A program made the position numbers and the translations under genes. The notes beneath the pieces are model-generated. The model saw only the letters and a program-made list of their open reading frames with translations. It searched no databases and was not told where the DNA came from. Below, in pieces: positions 20,008 to 31,559 of a DNA stretch of 64,000 nt. Source of the stretch: Alkalilimnicola ehrlichii (GTDB taxonomy: Bacteria > Pseudomonadota > Gammaproteobacteria > Nitrococcales > AK92); NCBI RefSeq assembly GCF_003399765.1, contig NZ_NFZV01000004.1, positions 164,951 to 228,950 on the forward strand. Direction: 5' to 3'. How positions within the stretch are numbered: position 1 is the stretch's first letter; every line of letters begins with the position of its first letter.

Positions 20008-21366
20008 ATGGAAAAGCGCTTGTTCGGTACTGATGGTATTCGCGGAAAAGTTGGGGAGTACCCGATTACCGCCGATTGTATACTTAAATTGGGTTGGGCT
20101 GCGGGCCGCGTTTTTGCGGGGCAGGGCGGTCACAAGGTTTTGATCGGTAAGGATACGCGGGTATCCGGTTATATGTTCGAATCGGCCCTTGAAGCGGGGC
20201 TGTCCGCCGCCGGTGTCGATATTGTACTGCTTGGCCCGATGCCGACGCCGGCTATCGCCTATTTGACCCGGACGCTTCACGCCTGCGCGGGTATTGTCAT
20301 TAGCGCTTCCCACAATCCGCACTACGATAACGGGATTAAGTTTTTCTCCGGCCAAGGCGAAAAGCTCGACGACGAAACGGAGCTCGCCATAGAGCGTGAG
20401 CTTGATAAGCCATTGCAGACCGTGGAGTCCGCGGAGCTTGGTCGCGTTTCCCGGCTTGTCGATGCGCCTGGCCGTTATATCGAGTTCTGTAAACGGGCCG
20501 TCGACCTCAGCGTCGAGCTGAATGGGCTAAAGATTGTTGTCGACTGCGCTAACGGTGCAGCCTATCAGGTGGCGCCGGCGGTATTCGATGAGTTGGGTGC
20601 AGATGTCGTGCGCACTGGGGCCGAGCCCGACGGTGTTAACATCAATGTGGACTGCGGTTCGATGCATACGGCGAATCTGCAACAGCGTGTACGGGAGACT
20701 AATGCACACGTCGGAATTGCCCTGGATGGCGACGGCGATCGCGTGCTGATGGTCGATGAGCGCGGCGAAGTGCTGGACGGCGACGAAATTCTCTATATTA
20801 TCGCCCGTAGTCGCCATGAGCGCGGTTTGCTGGCAGGGCCGGTGGTTGGCACTTTGATGAGCAATCTGGGCTTAGAGCAAGCGTTAGCCGGGATGGGCGT
20901 CGGGTTTAAGCGTGCGAAAGTCGGCGATCGGTACGTCATGGAAATGCTGCGCGATAGTGGGGGGCTCATTGGTGGTGAGTCCTCCGGGCACATTATCTGC
21001 CTTGATCGCACGACCACGGGCGATGGCGTTGTTTCCGCATTGCAGGTTTTAGAAGTGATGGCCGAGACGGGGCGCCCGTTGCACGAGTTGAAGCAAGGCA
21101 TGACGAAGTTACCGCAGCATATGGTCAATGTGCCGATAGCGCGCGGCTCCGATGTGCACGCCTCGCCCATGATTCAGGAAGCGGTTGCGGATGTGGAGAC
21201 CACTTTGGGTGACGCCGGCCGAGTTCTTTTACGCCCGTCCGGGACCGAGCCGGTTGTGCGTGTCATGGTGGAAGGTGCGGATAGCGAGCAGGTCGTTGCG
21301 CTCGCCGAACAGTTGGCGGATGCGGTAACGAAAGCATCCTCCTCTCAAGCCGTCGAGGTGAATTGA
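20008..21366 (+). CDS. glmM: Phosphoglucosamine mutase
   Basis: Converts glucosamine-6-P to glucosamine-1-P for peptidoglycan and LPS precursors. Catalytic phosphoserine in [17 protein letters not shown], metal loop DGDGDR, sugar loop GGESSGHI and phosphate-binding [12 protein letters not shown] are all present. ATG 20008 (GTG 20005 adjacent) follows GGGA; 452 aa is normal. Confidence 0.97.
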   Translation: MEKRLFGTDGIRGKVGEYPITADCILKLGWAAGRVFAGQGGHKVLIGKDTRVSGYMFESALEAGLSAAGVDIVLLGPMPTPAIAYLTRTLHACAGIVISASHNPHYDNGIKFFSGQGEKLDDETELAIERELDKPLQTVESAELGRVSRLVDAPGRYIEFCKRAVDLSVELNGLKIVVDCANGAAYQVAPAVFDELGADVVRTGAEPDGVNINVDCGSMHTANLQQRVRETNAHVGIALDGDGDRVLMVDERGEVLDGDEILYIIARSRHERGLLAGPVVGTLMSNLGLEQALAGMGVGFKRAKVGDRYVMEMLRDSGGLIGGESSGHIICLDRTTTGDGVVSALQVLEVMAETGRPLHELKQGMTKLPQHMVNVPIARGSDVHASPMIQEAVADVETTLGDAGRVLLRPSGTEPVVRVMVEGADSEQVVALAEQLADAVTKASSSQAVEVN

Positions 21367-21424
21367 TTTATGTCACTAGCGACGTTAAGCTTCCCGCCGG
21401 ATTTTTGAGACCTGGTTTGTAGTT

Positions 21425-22192
21425 ATGCGTCAACCTCTGGTCGCTGGAAATTGGAAAATGAACGGCTCCCGGGCGTTTGCCGGGGAGTTGGTTACCGCGC
21501 TGCGCGAAGGCGTTAGCGCGCTCGACCGTGTCGAAGCGGTGCTATGCCCGAGTTTTGTACTATTGCCGCTTGTCGCCGAGCTTGTCGGCGGGTCGACGTT
21601 GCAGGTCGGTTCGCAGACACTCAGTGAGCACGATGAAGGGGCTTATACGGGTGAAGTATCCGGTGCCATGTTGCTGGATTTCGGCTGCCGATATGCCATA
21701 GTTGGTCATTCCGAGCGGCGCGAGTACTACGCGGAAACAGACCGTCAGATCGCCGCCAAGTTTGCTGCCGCCCAGCGACATGGGTTAACCCCCATCTTAT
21801 GCGTAGGCGAGACCTTGCAGCAACGGGAGCGGGAAGAGACCGAGTCGGTTATCCGAGAGCAGCTTGAGGTCGTGCTTGCGCACGTTGGGGTTGCCGCCTT
21901 TCAGAAGGCGGTCGTTGCGTACGAACCGGTCTGGGCCATTGGCACCGGTAAGACTGCGACGCCCGAGCAGGCGCAAGCGGTACACGCTTTTATCCGCCAT
22001 GTTGTGGCAGAGCGTGATTCCGAGGTGGCCGAGCAATTGCGGATTCTGTACGGCGGCAGCATGAAAGCCGCTAATGCAGCCGGGCTTTTGGCCAAGGCGG
22101 ATATCGATGGCGGTTTGATTGGTGGTGCTTCGCTTAAAGCAGAAGAGTTTTTAAGTATTTGCCGGCAGGCGAGTGAAGTGAAAGCTGGTTGA
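21425..22192 (+). CDS. tpiA: Triosephosphate isomerase
   Basis: Interconverts dihydroxyacetone phosphate and glyceraldehyde-3-phosphate. N-terminal GNWKMNGS carries the catalytic Lys, IVGHSERRE the catalytic His, VAYEPVWAIGTGK the catalytic Glu, and LYGGSMKAAN the phosphate loop. 255 aa TIM barrel, complete. Lies between glmM and secG, an order shared with several Gammaproteobacteria. Confidence 0.97.
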   Translation: MRQPLVAGNWKMNGSRAFAGELVTALREGVSALDRVEAVLCPSFVLLPLVAELVGGSTLQVGSQTLSEHDEGAYTGEVSGAMLLDFGCRYAIVGHSERREYYAETDRQIAAKFAAAQRHGLTPILCVGETLQQREREETESVIREQLEVVLAHVGVAAFQKAVVAYEPVWAIGTGKTATPEQAQAVHAFIRHVVAERDSEVAEQLRILYGGSMKAANAAGLLAKADIDGGLIGGASLKAEEFLSICRQASEVKAG

Positions 22193-22222
22193 CGAAAGGA
22201 ATGCCGGCGTAGAGAGGAATCG

Positions 22223-22588
22223 ATGTTTAACGCGTTTTTGGTTGTTCATATTATTATTGCAGCGGCGTTAGTTGTGTTGGTGTTGCTGCAGCATGGGAAG
22301 GGGGCCGACATGGGGGCGGCGTTTGGTAGCGGTGCTTCCGGTACGGTTTTCGGTTCCGCCGGTTCCGGCTCCTTTCTCGGTCGCGTGACAGCCTATTTAG
22401 GCGCGGGCTTTTTCGTTACCAGCATGATCCTGGCGATTCTTGCGGGCGGTCAGTTGGCGGGGCCCGGTGGCATTGTTGTCGGCGAAGATCCGCAGCGGCA
22501 GGACGCGGTTGAAATGCCGGCTGCCCCAGCGATGCCGGAAGAGGATTTGCCGGCCGATATGCCGGCGCCGCCACCGGAAGAAAATTAA
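22223..22588 (+). CDS. secG: Preprotein translocase subunit SecG
   Basis: Small subunit of the SecYEG channel. Two spans: an N-terminal one (VVHIIIAAALVVLVLLQHGKG) and a second (LGAGFFVTSMILAILAG), around the conserved cytoplasmic glycine-rich loop with ADMGAAFGSGASGTVFGSAG. A Pro/Glu-rich tail follows. 121 aa. The tRNA-Leu gene lies immediately downstream, as in E. coli. Confidence 0.95.
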   Translation: MFNAFLVVHIIIAAALVVLVLLQHGKGADMGAAFGSGASGTVFGSAGSGSFLGRVTAYLGAGFFVTSMILAILAGGQLAGPGGIVVGEDPQRQDAVEMPAAPAMPEEDLPADMPAPPPEEN

Positions 22589-22598
22589 GTCATAATAT

Positions 22599-22627
22599 TT
22601 GCTGCGGGGCTGCAACATTGATAGAAT
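22599..22627 (+). promoter_or_regulatory. Promoter of tRNA-Leu
   Basis: TTGCTG at 22599-22604 and TAGAAT at 22622-22627 lie 17 bases apart, followed by the GC-rich discriminator GTCGCCC, typical of stringently controlled stable-RNA promoters. The tRNA begins 46 bases later. Confidence 0.6.
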
Positions 22628-22673
22628 GTCGCCCTGTCGCAAAGAGACAAAGACCCCTACCATGCTACGACAT

Positions 22674-22758
22674 GCCGATGTGGTGGAACTGGTAGACACG
22701 CCGTCTTGAGGGGGCGGTGGCGAAAGCCGTGCCGGTTCGAGTCCGGCCATCGGCACCA
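22674..22758 (+). tRNA. leuU: tRNA-Leu (anticodon GAG)
   Basis: The acceptor strands GCCGATG and CATCGGC pair fully, followed by an encoded ACCA. The anticodon stem CCGTC/GGCGG encloses loop TTGAGGG with anticodon GAG. A long variable arm and the T arm GCCGG-TTCGAGT-CCGGC are present, as expected for a class II tRNA. The position after secG matches E. coli leuU. Confidence 0.96.
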
Positions 22759-22837
22759 CTTTAAGGTGGGGGTCTGGAGGCGAGGTTCTCTCGTTTCTAT
22801 CTAATTGTTTTCCTTGATTTTTCCCCTTCACGCCTAG

Positions 22838-22867
22838 TTGACAGCTTCGTTGCTGTTAGCCTACACT
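22838..22867 (+). promoter_or_regulatory. Promoter of the nuo operon
   Basis: A perfect -35 TTGACA (22838-22843) is followed after 18 bases by TACACT (22862-22867). The start would be near 22874, about 60 bases before the nuoA ATG. No operator is obvious. Confidence 0.65.
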
Positions 22868-22935
22868 GCGCCCCGACCGCTGCCGGGCGGTTCTTCACCA
22901 GTCCACGGGCTGACAAGCTACGAGGCTAACGCCGG

Positions 22936-23292
22936 ATGCTCGAGAATTATCTACCGATTCTTGTCTTCATCGTTATCGGGTTGGTAATCGGTACCGCTTT
23001 ACTTGCGGTTGGTTACGTGCTCGGTCCTCGAAAGCCGTCCGAAGGTAAGCTTGCCGCTTACGAGTGCGGTTTTGAGGCCTTTGAAGACTCGCGCATGAAG
23101 TTTGATGTGCGGTACTACCTGGTCGCCATCCTCTTCATCATCTTCGACCTGGAAATCGCTTTTTTGTTCCCATGGGCCATTGTTCTTGACGATATTGGCC
23201 TGTTCGGTTTTGCCGCCATGGGAATATTCTTGGCGATTCTTCTCCTAGGTTTCCTTTATGAGTGGAAAAAGGGAGCGCTGGAATGGGAATAG
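22936..23292 (+). CDS. nuoA: NADH-quinone oxidoreductase subunit A
   Basis: Membrane-arm subunit of complex I. 118 aa with three spans. The conserved loop between spans 1 and 2 contains [20 protein letters not shown] with the quinone-site cysteine, and [23 protein letters not shown] forms the second span. First gene of the nuo operon; overlaps nuoB by ten bases. Confidence 0.97.
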   Translation: MLENYLPILVFIVIGLVIGTALLAVGYVLGPRKPSEGKLAAYECGFEAFEDSRMKFDVRYYLVAILFIIFDLEIAFLFPWAIVLDDIGLFGFAAMGIFLAILLLGFLYEWKKGALEWE

Positions 23293-23759
23293 AAGGTGTC
23301 CTGAAAGAAGGTATCGTTACGACCAGCGCCGATAAGCTGATCAACTGGGCGCGGACGGGTTCGCTGTGGCCGGTCACCTTCGGGTTGGCTTGTTGTGCAG
23401 TCGAGATGATGCACTCCGCCGCGCCACGATACGATACGGATCGGCTGGGCATTATCTATCGTCCCAGCCCGCGACAATCGGACGTGATGATTGTCGCCGG
23501 AACCTTGGTTAATAAAATGGCGCCAGCGCTTCGTCGCGTATATGAGCAGATGACCGATCCGAAATGGGTTATCTCCATGGGCTCCTGCGCTAACGGTGGC
23601 GGCTACTACCACTATTCTTATTCGGTCGTACGAGGCTGTGATCGGATTGTGCCGGTCGATATTTATGTTCCGGGCTGTCCGCCCACGGCGGAAGCGCTGA
23701 TATACGGCATTATCCAGCTACAGAACAAAATTCGGCGTACCAATACGATCGCCCGCTGA
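23283..23759 (+). CDS. nuoB: NADH-quinone oxidoreductase subunit B
   Basis: Carries the terminal N2 [4Fe-4S] cluster next to the quinone site. Ligand cysteines lie in [18 protein letters not shown] and YVPGCPP. 158 aa from ATG 23283, giving [10 protein letters not shown]. The start lies within the end of nuoA, so translation is coupled. Confidence 0.97.
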   Translation: MGIEGVLKEGIVTTSADKLINWARTGSLWPVTFGLACCAVEMMHSAAPRYDTDRLGIIYRPSPRQSDVMIVAGTLVNKMAPALRRVYEQMTDPKWVISMGSCANGGGYYHYSYSVVRGCDRIVPVDIYVPGCPPTAEALIYGIIQLQNKIRRTNTIAR

Positions 23760-23771
23760 CGGAGAGGGGTT

Positions 23772-24506
23772 ATGGGAGAAAGCACAAGCAATCTCAGCGA
23801 GCGTCTTTCGTCGGCCTTGGGCGACCGAGTGGTTGCTTTGCGTGCCGGGCCAGGCGGCGAGCTGACGCTGGAGCTGAAAGCCGCCGATTTGTACGAGGCG
23901 ATGCTGACCCTGCGGGATCACGAGAGCCTGCGTTTCGAGCAGTTGATCGATGTGGCAGGCGTCGATTACGCCGCCTATGGTCAAGATGAGTGGGTCACCG
24001 AACAGGCTTCGGGCTCTGGGTTTAGCCGCGGTGTCGACGGCTACTCGACTGGCCGCTTGGGTTTAACGGGCGTTTATGGCCTGCACGAGGTTAAGTCGAA
24101 CACGGGGCGTCGCTTCGCTTCGGTGTACCATTTGTTGTCTATCGCGCATAACGAGCGGCTTCGGGTTCGGGTTTATGCGGAAGACGATAATTTCCCGGTC
24201 GTCGCCTCCGTGACCGATATTTGGGCCGCAGCCAATTGGTTTGAGCGCGAGTCGTTCGATTTGTTCGGAATCCTCTATGAAGGGCATCCGGACTTACGCC
24301 GAATTCTCACTGACTACGGCTTTGTCGGGCACCCGTTCCGCAAAGATTTCCCGCTGATCGGCAACGTCGAAGTGCGCTACGACGAAGAGAAAGGCCGAGT
24401 CGTATATCAACCGGTCACTATCGAGCCGCGGGTGCTCGTGCCGCGCGTCGTTCGTGCCGATAATCGCTACGCTAGCCGCGTCAACGAGGAGCGCACCGAT
24501 GGCTGA
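23772..24506 (+). CDS. nuoC: NADH-quinone oxidoreductase subunit C
   Basis: Peripheral-arm (30-kDa type) subunit. The signature [20 protein letters not shown] and the [15 protein letters not shown] stretch are present. At 244 aa it is a stand-alone NuoC, unlike the fused NuoCD of E. coli. Overlaps nuoD by eight bases. Confidence 0.96.
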   Translation: MGESTSNLSERLSSALGDRVVALRAGPGGELTLELKAADLYEAMLTLRDHESLRFEQLIDVAGVDYAAYGQDEWVTEQASGSGFSRGVDGYSTGRLGLTGVYGLHEVKSNTGRRFASVYHLLSIAHNERLRVRVYAEDDNFPVVASVTDIWAAANWFERESFDLFGILYEGHPDLRRILTDYGFVGHPFRKDFPLIGNVEVRYDEEKGRVVYQPVTIEPRVLVPRVVRADNRYASRVNEERTDG

Positions 24507-25750
24507 GTTTCGCAGCTATACCATTAACTTCGGGCCGCAGCACCCGGCGGCGCACGGCGTTTTACGCTTGGTTTTGGAAATGGAAGGCGAAACCGTCGTT
24601 CGTGCCGACCCGCACGTAGGCCTGTTGCACCGCGCCACCGAGAAGTTGGCGGAAACCAAGCCGTTCAATCAAAGCATCGGTTACATGGATCGGCTCGATT
24701 ACGTGTCGATGATGTGTAACGAGCATGCTTATGTGAATGCGATCGAAAAGCTGCTTGGTATCGAGCCGCCGGTACGCGCTCAGTATATTCGGGTGATGTT
24801 CGACGAAATCACCCGCCTGCTTAACCACCTAATGTGGCTGGGTGCTCATGGTCTCGACGTCGTGCCTTGAGTATGCTGCTCTACTGCTTCCGTGAGCGTG
24901 AAACGCTGATGGACTGTTACGAGGCAGTGTCCGGTGCTCGTATGCACGCGACCTATTATCGCCCTGGCGGCGTGTACCGGGATTTGCCGGAACGGATGCC
25001 GCAGTTCCAGCCCTCGAAATACCGCAAGGAGAAAGACCTTGAGCGGCTTAACGCCGACCGTCAGGGGTCCTTGTTGGATTACATCGAAGCGTTTACCGAG
25101 CGTTTCCCCGGGGTGGTGGACGAGTTTGAGACGTTGCTGACCGATAATCGTATTTGGAAGCAGCGTTTGGTGGACGTGGCGATCGTAAGCCCGGAACGAG
25201 CCCTGCAACTTGGTTTTAGCGGACCGATGCTGCGCGGGTCGGGTATCCAGTGGGACTTACGGAAAAAACAGCCGTACGAAGTTTACGACCAGGTCGAATT
25301 CGATATCCCGGTAGGGACCAACGGCGATTGTTACGACCGTTACCTGGTGCGCGTGGAAGAGATGCGCCAATCGACCCGGATTATTAAGCAATGCGTGGAT
25401 TGGCTACGTGCCAACCGGGCCCGGTCATGATTGACGACCACAAGATTGTGCCGCCTAGCCGGGAAGAGATGAAGGACGATATGGAGTCCTTGATCCACCA
25501 CTTTAAGCTTTTCACGGAAGGTTACTCCGTGCCTGAGGGCGAAGCGTACGCCGCCGTAGAGGCTCCGAAAGGAGAGTTCGGCGCCTACATTATCTCCGAT
25601 GGCGCGAATAAGCCTTACCGGCTAAAACTCCGTGCGCCGGGGTTTGCCCACCTTGCAGCGATGGACGAGATGGCGCGTGGCCACATGCTGGCCGACGTCG
25701 TCACGATCATCGGTACTCAGGACATCGTATTCGGAGAGATTGACCGTTGA
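24499..25750 (+). CDS. nuoD: NADH-quinone oxidoreductase subunit D (two frameshifts in this sequence)
   Basis: 49-kDa type subunit forming the quinone pocket with NuoB. Three frame segments together give a full Nuo[40 protein letters not shown]; and [20 protein letters not shown] to [11 protein letters not shown]. One G restored at 24862 gives AHGLDVGALSM. One C restored at 25416-25417 gives [11 protein letters not shown]. The repaired length is 417 aa, normal for NuoD. Both events are one-base contractions of short runs, so error is likelier than decay. Confidence 0.92.
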
Positions 25751-26250
25751 ACCCGGAACGCCTGTCGGAAAAATACCTCACGCCTGAAGTACGGGCCGAG
25801 ATAGACCACTGGTTGACCAAGTATCCGGCCGACCGTAAGCGCTCGGCGGTAATTCCAGCCCTGCATGCGGTTCAAGATGCTAACGGCGGTTACCTAACGG
25901 AAGCGTTGATGAATGCCGTCGCCGAGTACCTAGAGCTGCCGCAAGTTTCGGTATACGAGGTTGCGAACTTCTACTCGATGTTCGACCTGAAACCGGTTGG
26001 TCGTCACAAGGTCAATTTGTGCACCAACATTTCCTGTATGCTGCGCGGCGCGGATGAAATCGTTAAGCACTGCGAGCAAAAACTGGGAATTAAGCTCGGC
26101 GAGACCACCCCGGACCAGCGCATAACTCTCAAGATCGAAGAGGAATGCCTTGCAGCCTGCACCGGCGCACCGATGATGGTGGTCGATGGTCATTACTACA
26201 CCGATCTCACGCCGGAAAAGGTGGATGAGATCCTGGATAATTTGGAGTAA
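25747..26250 (+). CDS. nuoE: NADH-quinone oxidoreductase subunit E
   Basis: 24-kDa type subunit with the N1a [2Fe-2S] cluster. Ligands are in [12 protein letters not shown] and [13 protein letters not shown], within a thioredoxin-like fold; [13 protein letters not shown] is the conserved helix. TTG 25747 overlaps the nuoD stop by four bases. 167 aa. Confidence 0.95.
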   Translation: MNPERLSEKYLTPEVRAEIDHWLTKYPADRKRSAVIPALHAVQDANGGYLTEALMNAVAEYLELPQVSVYEVANFYSMFDLKPVGRHKVNLCTNISCMLRGADEIVKHCEQKLGIKLGETTPDQRITLKIEEECLAACTGAPMMVVDGHYYTDLTPEKVDEILDNLE

Positions 26251-26253
26251 GCC

Positions 26254-27546
26254 ATGGCGAACGAGGTCTGCTTCCAGACCCTGCAATTCGATGAGCCCTG
26301 GACGCTTGAGAACTACCTCAAAACCGGAGGATACGAGTCTTGGCGTAAGGTGCTGAACGAAAAAACGCCGCCGGAGGACATCCTCGATACCTTGAAAAGG
26401 GCGGCGCTGCGGGGGCGCGGTGGTGCCGGCTTCTCCACCGGTATGAAGTGGAGCTTCATGCCACGAACCGCACCGGGCCAGAAATACATCGTCTGTAACT
26501 CCGACGAATCGGAACCGGGAACCTGCAAGGATCGCGATATCCTGCGCTTTAACCCGCATGCCTTAGTCGAAGGCATGGCTATTGCCGGCTATACCATAGG
26601 CGCAACCGTCGGCTACAACTATATGCGCGGCGAGTTTCACCACGAACCTTTCGAGCGTTTCGAGCAGGCGTTGCGCGAAGCCTACGAGGCCGGTTTGCTG
26701 GGCAAGAATATCCTCGGTTCCGGGGTCGATATGGACATTTATAGCCATATTGGCGCCGGCGCCTATATCTGCGGCGAAGAAAGCGCCTTGCTGGAATCGT
26801 TAGAAGGCAAGAAAGGCCAGCCGCGGTACAAGCCGCCGTTTCCGGCCCAATTCGGCCTCTACGGTCGCCCGACGACGATTAACAACACCGAGTCGTTATC
26901 GTCGGTGCCGACGATTCTGCGTAAAGGCGCCGATTGGTTCCTTGAGCTTGGGAAGCCGAATAACGGGGGAGTGAAGCTTTTCTGCGTCTCTGGCCATGTC
27001 AGCAAACCAGGAAACTTTGAGATTTCGCTCGGAACCCCTTTTAAAGACTTGCTGGAGATGGCCGGCGGCGTATGGCACGGCCGGAAACTAAAAGCTGTGA
27101 TTCCGGGCGGCTCGTCCATGCCGGTCGTGCCCGCCGAGGTCATGATGGATCTCACCATGGATTACGACAGCCTTGCCCAGGCAGGTTCCGCGTTAGGTTC
27201 CGGTGGGGTGATCGTAATGGATGAGACGACCGACATGGTGAAGGCTTTGATGCGGATTTCGCGCTTCTACTATGCGGAGTCCTGCGGTCAGTGTACGCCT
27301 TGTCGCGAGGGCACCGGCTGGATGTACCGCGTACTGCGCCGCTTGGTCGATGGCCAAGGCCGTCCGGAAGACCTCGAATTGCTGGAGTCTGCGGCAGGGC
27401 AGATCGCCGGGCATACTATCTGTGCCTTTGGCGAAGCTGCCGCCTGGCCAGTGCAAAGTTTTCTCAAGCATTACTTCCACGAATTCAAGTATTACGTGGA
27501 GCATAAGCGCTCCATGGTGGGTGATGCCCAGGGGGCTGCCGCATGA
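26254..27546 (+). CDS. nuoF: NADH-quinone oxidoreductase subunit F
   Basis: 51-kDa type subunit that binds NADH, FMN and the N3 [4Fe-4S] cluster. [13 protein letters not shown] is the NADH/FMN loop, [15 protein letters not shown] is the FMN motif, [17 protein letters not shown] is conserved, and [15 protein letters not shown] holds three N3 cysteines. 430 aa, complete. Start three bases after nuoE. Confidence 0.97.
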   Translation: MANEVCFQTLQFDEPWTLENYLKTGGYESWRKVLNEKTPPEDILDTLKRAALRGRGGAGFSTGMKWSFMPRTAPGQKYIVCNSDESEPGTCKDRDILRFNPHALVEGMAIAGYTIGATVGYNYMRGEFHHEPFERFEQALREAYEAGLLGKNILGSGVDMDIYSHIGAGAYICGEESALLESLEGKKGQPRYKPPFPAQFGLYGRPTTINNTESLSSVPTILRKGADWFLELGKPNNGGVKLFCVSGHVSKPGNFEISLGTPFKDLLEMAGGVWHGRKLKAVIPGGSSMPVVPAEVMMDLTMDYDSLAQAGSALGSGGVIVMDETTDMVKALMRISRFYYAESCGQCTPCREGTGWMYRVLRRLVDGQGRPEDLELLESAAGQIAGHTICAFGEAAAWPVQSFLKHYFHEFKYYVEHKRSMVGDAQGAAA

Positions 27547-29948
27547 ACGCAAAGGTAGATCAAGAGCAGAAAAACCCCGACCTCGTCACCATCGAGGTCG
27601 ACGGAGTCAGCATGGAAGTGCGCAAGGGCGCCATGCTGATCGAAGCCACCGACGCCGCCAATGTTCACGTACCGCGTTTTTGCTACCACAAGAAGCTTTC
27701 GGTAGCGGCTAACTGCCGGATGTGTCTGGTAGAGGTGGAGCGGGCGCCGAAGCCTTTGCCGGCATGCGCAACCCCGGTTGCCGACGGTATGCGGGTATTT
27801 ACTAAGTCCGAACGTGCTCTAGCAGCGCAGAAGGGCGTGATGGAATTCCTGCTAATTAACCACCCGTTAGATTGCCCAATTTGCGATCAAGGCGGCGAAT
27901 GCGAGCTGCAGGACGTGGCTTTAGGCTATGGCCGCGGTGTATCGCGTTTCACCGAGCGGAAGCGGGTGGTCGAGGACGAGAATCTCGGGCCCTTAGTGGC
28001 GACCGAGATGACCCGTTGCATCCATTGCACCCGCTGCGTGCGTTTTCTCGACGAAGTAGCAGGGCAACGCGAGCTTGGCGGTATCGGGCGCGGCGAGCAC
28101 ACGGTGATTTCCACCTACGTGGAAGCAGGTGTGCGGTCGGAGCTATCCGGAAACGTGATCGATCTCTGCCCGGTTGGCGCACTGACTTCAAAGCCGTATC
28201 GGTTCTCCGCGCGTGCTTGGGAAATGCTCAGCCATGCGGCGATCGCACCCCACGATTCGGTTGGTTCTAACATCAATCTGCATCATGTGCGGGGGAAAGT
28301 TAAGCGGGTTGCGCCGAGAGAGAATGAATCGCTTAACGAAACCTGGATTTCCGACCGCGATCGATTCAGTTATCAGGGCATCTACAGCGAAGACCGCCTG
28401 CCGCGGCCGCTCGTTAAACGAAACGGCGAGTGGGAAGAGGTCGAATGGGAAACCGCGCTTGAAGTCACGGCGAAGGGTCTGCGGCAAGTCGTGGAAGCCC
28501 ACGGCGGCGGGCAGCTCGGCGCTTTGATTAGCCCGACGTCGACGCTGGAAGAACTCTACCTGCTAAGCCGTTTGGTGCGCGGTTTGGGCAGCGCTAATAT
28601 CGATCACCGGCTACGGCAGGCCGATTTCAGCGACCAGGCCAAGGCGCCGGCTTTTCCTCATTTGGGGCTGTCGGTAGAGGAGCTGGAAGCGCAGCGCGCG
28701 GTTTTGGTTATTGGCAGCAACGTGCGCTCGGAGTTGCCGATTATTAATCTGCGGCTGCGCAAAGCAAGCCTTGCGGGTGCTGCGGTGATGACGGTTAACC
28801 CGCGTCGCTTCAAAGCCAACTATGAATTGGCGGTCGACCACGTGGTAGCGCCGCAGGCGATGGTGCGCGAGTTGGCTGCGGTTGCCCAAGCGCTGCTCGA
28901 TGCGAAAGGCGAACCGGCGCCCGCCGGTTTTGCCGAGCTGTTGGGCGATGTCAAACCGGGTCGGGTTCATCAGGACATCGCCACCAAACTGCAAGAGCAG
29001 GAGCAAGCGGTTGTGCTTACCGGCGCACTCGTCGAAAGCCATCCCGCCGGTGCCGCATTACGTGCCTTGGCGGGGCTGATCGCGCGGCTTAGCAATGCCC
29101 GTTTCGGTCAACTTCCGCAGGCGGCAAACAGTGTCGGTGCCTGCCTGGCCGGCGCTCAGCCGCATCGTGGCGTGGGAGCGCGCAAATCGGACCAGGTCGG
29201 GCTCGATGCCCGGCGGATGTTCGAGGAGCCGCGTAAGGGATATTTGCTGTTTAACGTAGAGCCGGAGTTCGACGCTTGGAATCCTTCTGCGGCGCGTAAA
29301 GCTCTGGCTGAAGCCGAATTTGTAGCGGTTATGAGTCCGTATGCAACGCCGGATATGGCCGATTACGCAGACGTGATTCTACCGATATCCGCCTTCAGCG
29401 AAACGGCGGGTACCTACGTCAACCTCGAAGGGCGTTGGCAAAGTGCCGGCGGGGTTGCGGCACCGGTCGGCGAAGCACGGCCTGGCTGGCGTGTTCTGCG
29501 CGTTCTCGGAAATCTCTTCGACCTGGATGGGTTCGACTATCAAGGTGCCGACCAGGTGCTTGACGAAATCCGCTCGGCGGTCGGCGAGGCGGCAGTGCCG
29601 GCAGCGCCCGCTTGGGAGCCGGTTGTCAACGCGTTCCAGGCACAGGGTTTAGTGCGTTTAGGCGACGTGCCGATATACCGCACCGATATGCTGGTGCGGC
29701 GTGCGTCCGCTTTACAGGCGACAGTGCATACACCGGCGGCTGCCGTATATCTCGCCGCGGCGACGGCGGCGGCGGTCGGCGTTCGGGAAGGGCAGCAAGT
29801 GCGGGTCCGGCAAGACGGTGCCAGCCTTGAGTTACCAGCCGTTATCGACGACTCGATTCCGGCTGATTGTGTCTGGATTCCGGCAGCATTAGAAGAAACC
29901 GGCGTCCTGGGCCCCATGCAGGGGGAAGTGACGGTTGAGGCTGCCTGA
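27543..29948 (+). CDS. nuoG: NADH-quinone oxidoreductase subunit G
   Basis: 75-kDa type subunit (801 aa). N-terminal ferredoxin-like domain with N1b ligands in [19 protein letters not shown]5 ligands in the [14 protein letters not shown] region; N4 ligands in [12 protein letters not shown] and [15 protein letters not shown]; then a molybdopterin-oxidoreductase-like domain without cofactor. The second half is alanine-rich and more divergent, as is usual. Overlaps nuoF by four bases. Confidence 0.95.
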   Translation: MNAKVDQEQKNPDLVTIEVDGVSMEVRKGAMLIEATDAANVHVPRFCYHKKLSVAANCRMCLVEVERAPKPLPACATPVADGMRVFTKSERALAAQKGVMEFLLINHPLDCPICDQGGECELQDVALGYGRGVSRFTERKRVVEDENLGPLVATEMTRCIHCTRCVRFLDEVAGQRELGGIGRGEHTVISTYVEAGVRSELSGNVIDLCPVGALTSKPYRFSARAWEMLSHAAIAPHDSVGSNINLHHVRGKVKRVAPRENESLNETWISDRDRFSYQGIYSEDRLPRPLVKRNGEWEEVEWETALEVTAKGLRQVVEAHGGGQLGALISPTSTLEELYLLSRLVRGLGSANIDHRLRQADFSDQAKAPAFPHLGLSVEELEAQRAVLVIGSNVRSELPIINLRLRKASLAGAAVMTVNPRRFKANYELAVDHVVAPQAMVRELAAVAQALLDAKGEPAPAGFAELLGDVKPGRVHQDIATKLQEQEQAVVLTGALVESHPAGAALRALAGLIARLSNARFGQLPQAANSVGACLAGAQPHRGVGARKSDQVGLDARRMFEEPRKGYLLFNVEPEFDAWNPSAARKALAEAEFVAVMSPYATPDMADYADVILPISAFSETAGTYVNLEGRWQSAGGVAAPVGEARPGWRVLRVLGNLFDLDGFDYQGADQVLDEIRSAVGEAAVPAAPAWEPVVNAFQAQGLVRLGDVPIYRTDMLVRRASALQATVHTPAAAVYLAAATAAAVGVREGQQVRVRQDGASLELPAVIDDSIPADCVWIPAALEETGVLGPMQGEVTVEAA

Positions 29949-29986
29949 TAAGGCCGGCGTTCATCCTAACGGGAAGCAGAATGTAA

Positions 29987-31006
29987 ATGGCGGAACTGAC
30001 TGAACTTCTCTGGATCGTCGCGAAGATTGGGGCCATTATCGGGCCGCTGATCATCGCGGTGGCATACATGACCTACGCCGAGCGTCGGATATTAGGTTGG
30101 ATTCAAGACCGACACGGGTGCAACACGGTTGGCCCGTTCGGTTTGCTGCAGCCGTTTGCCGACGTCTTTAAGTTGTTGCTTAAAGAAGTGACGGTGCCGG
30201 CGAGCGCGAACAAATTCTTGTTCGTGGTTGCGCCGATGCTGGCCTTGATGCCGGCGCTCGCGGCATGGGCGGTGATTCCGTTCGCCGACGGTTGGGTCTT
30301 GGCGGACATTAACGCCGGCTTGTTGTACATCTTGGCGATGACCTCACTGGGCGTGTACGGCATTATCCTCGCCGGGTGGGCCTCGAACTCAAAGTACGCC
30401 TTGTTGAGCACCATGCGTAGCGGGGCCCAGGTGATCTCTTACGAAATCGCCATGGGGTTTGCGCTCGTCGGGGTGCTAATGACCGCGGGTAGCTTGAATC
30501 TTAGCGACATCGTCAATGCCCAAGCCGGCGCGTTCTGGAACTGGTACTGGCTGCCGTTGCTACCGTTGTTCGTCGTTTACTGGATCTCTGGTGTTGCGGA
30601 GACCAACCGGGCGCCGTTCGACGTCGCCGAGGGCGAATCGGAAATTGTGGCCGGTTTCCACGTCGAGTACTCGGGTTCAGCGTTCGCGTTGTTCTTCTTA
30701 GCCGAATACATGAACATGATTCTGATCTCCGCGCTGGCGACCATCATGTTCTTCGGCGGTTGGTATTCGCCGTTTACCGGTATTCCGGTTCTCGGGCCGA
30801 TGTTCGATTGGGTGCCAGGCATCGTTTGGTTCCTGCTCAAGACGGCATTCTTCCTTTTCTGCTACGTCTGGTTCCGCGGCACGTTCCCGCGTTATCGCTA
30901 CGACCAGATCATGCGGCTGGGTTGGAAGGTTCTTATTCCTGTGACCGTGGTATGGCTGGTCGTGGTCGCCGTGTTCCATATTACCGGGTTCGGCCCCTGG
31001 TACTGA
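29987..31006 (+). CDS. nuoH: NADH-quinone oxidoreductase subunit H
   Basis: Membrane subunit at the junction with the peripheral arm, lining the quinone entry. 339 aa with eight spans. Signatures: [32 protein letters not shown], and the acidic loop [20 protein letters not shown]. Complete. Confidence 0.97.
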   Translation: MAELTELLWIVAKIGAIIGPLIIAVAYMTYAERRILGWIQDRHGCNTVGPFGLLQPFADVFKLLLKEVTVPASANKFLFVVAPMLALMPALAAWAVIPFADGWVLADINAGLLYILAMTSLGVYGIILAGWASNSKYALLSTMRSGAQVISYEIAMGFALVGVLMTAGSLNLSDIVNAQAGAFWNWYWLPLLPLFVVYWISGVAETNRAPFDVAEGESEIVAGFHVEYSGSAFALFFLAEYMNMILISALATIMFFGGWYSPFTGIPVLGPMFDWVPGIVWFLLKTAFFLFCYVWFRGTFPRYRYDQIMRLGWKVLIPVTVVWLVVVAVFHITGFGPWY

Positions 31007-31019
31007 CCGAGGTGTGGTC

Positions 31020-31508
31020 ATGCGTGCAGTACGTGATTTCGTAAATAGCTTCCTGCTGGTCGAACTGCTCAAAGGGTTGTCGCTCACCGGCCGGCATATG
31101 TTTCGTCGGAAAGTGACCGTTCGTTATCCCGAGGAGACGGCGCCGCAATCGCCGCGTTTTCGGGGATTACACGCTCTGCGCCGGTATCCCAACGGGGAAG
31201 AACGGTGCATCGCGTGTAAACTGTGCGAGGCCGTTTGTCCGGCTTTGGCGATCACGATCGAGTCGCATGAACGTGAGGACGGCACGCGCCGGACCACGCG
31301 TTACGACATCGATCTGTTTAAGTGCATTTATTGCGGTTTCTGCGAAGAATCCTGCCCGGTCGACTCTATTGTCGAGACGCGCGTTTTCGAATACCACATG
31401 GAGCGCCGGGGCGAGAATGTGATTCATAAGGATCAATTGCTCGCGATGGGCGAGAAATACGAACAGCAGCTGGCGGCCGATCGCGCAGCCGACGCACCGT
31501 ACCGATAA
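31020..31508 (+). CDS. nuoI: NADH-quinone oxidoreductase subunit I
   Basis: TYKY-type ferredoxin subunit with N6a and N6b [4Fe-4S] clusters: [13 protein letters not shown] and [16 protein letters not shown]. 162 aa from ATG 31020, which has GAGGTG six bases upstream; GTG 31014 is possible. The amphipathic N-terminus anchors it to NuoH. Confidence 0.96.
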   Translation: MRAVRDFVNSFLLVELLKGLSLTGRHMFRRKVTVRYPEETAPQSPRFRGLHALRRYPNGEERCIACKLCEAVCPALAITIESHEREDGTRRTTRYDIDLFKCIYCGFCEESCPVDSIVETRVFEYHMERRGENVIHKDQLLAMGEKYEQQLAADRAADAPYR

Positions 31509-31559
31509 GCGCAGATCTCGGGGCAAGGACCCGGTCAGGCGAGAGGGGCTATACGAGCC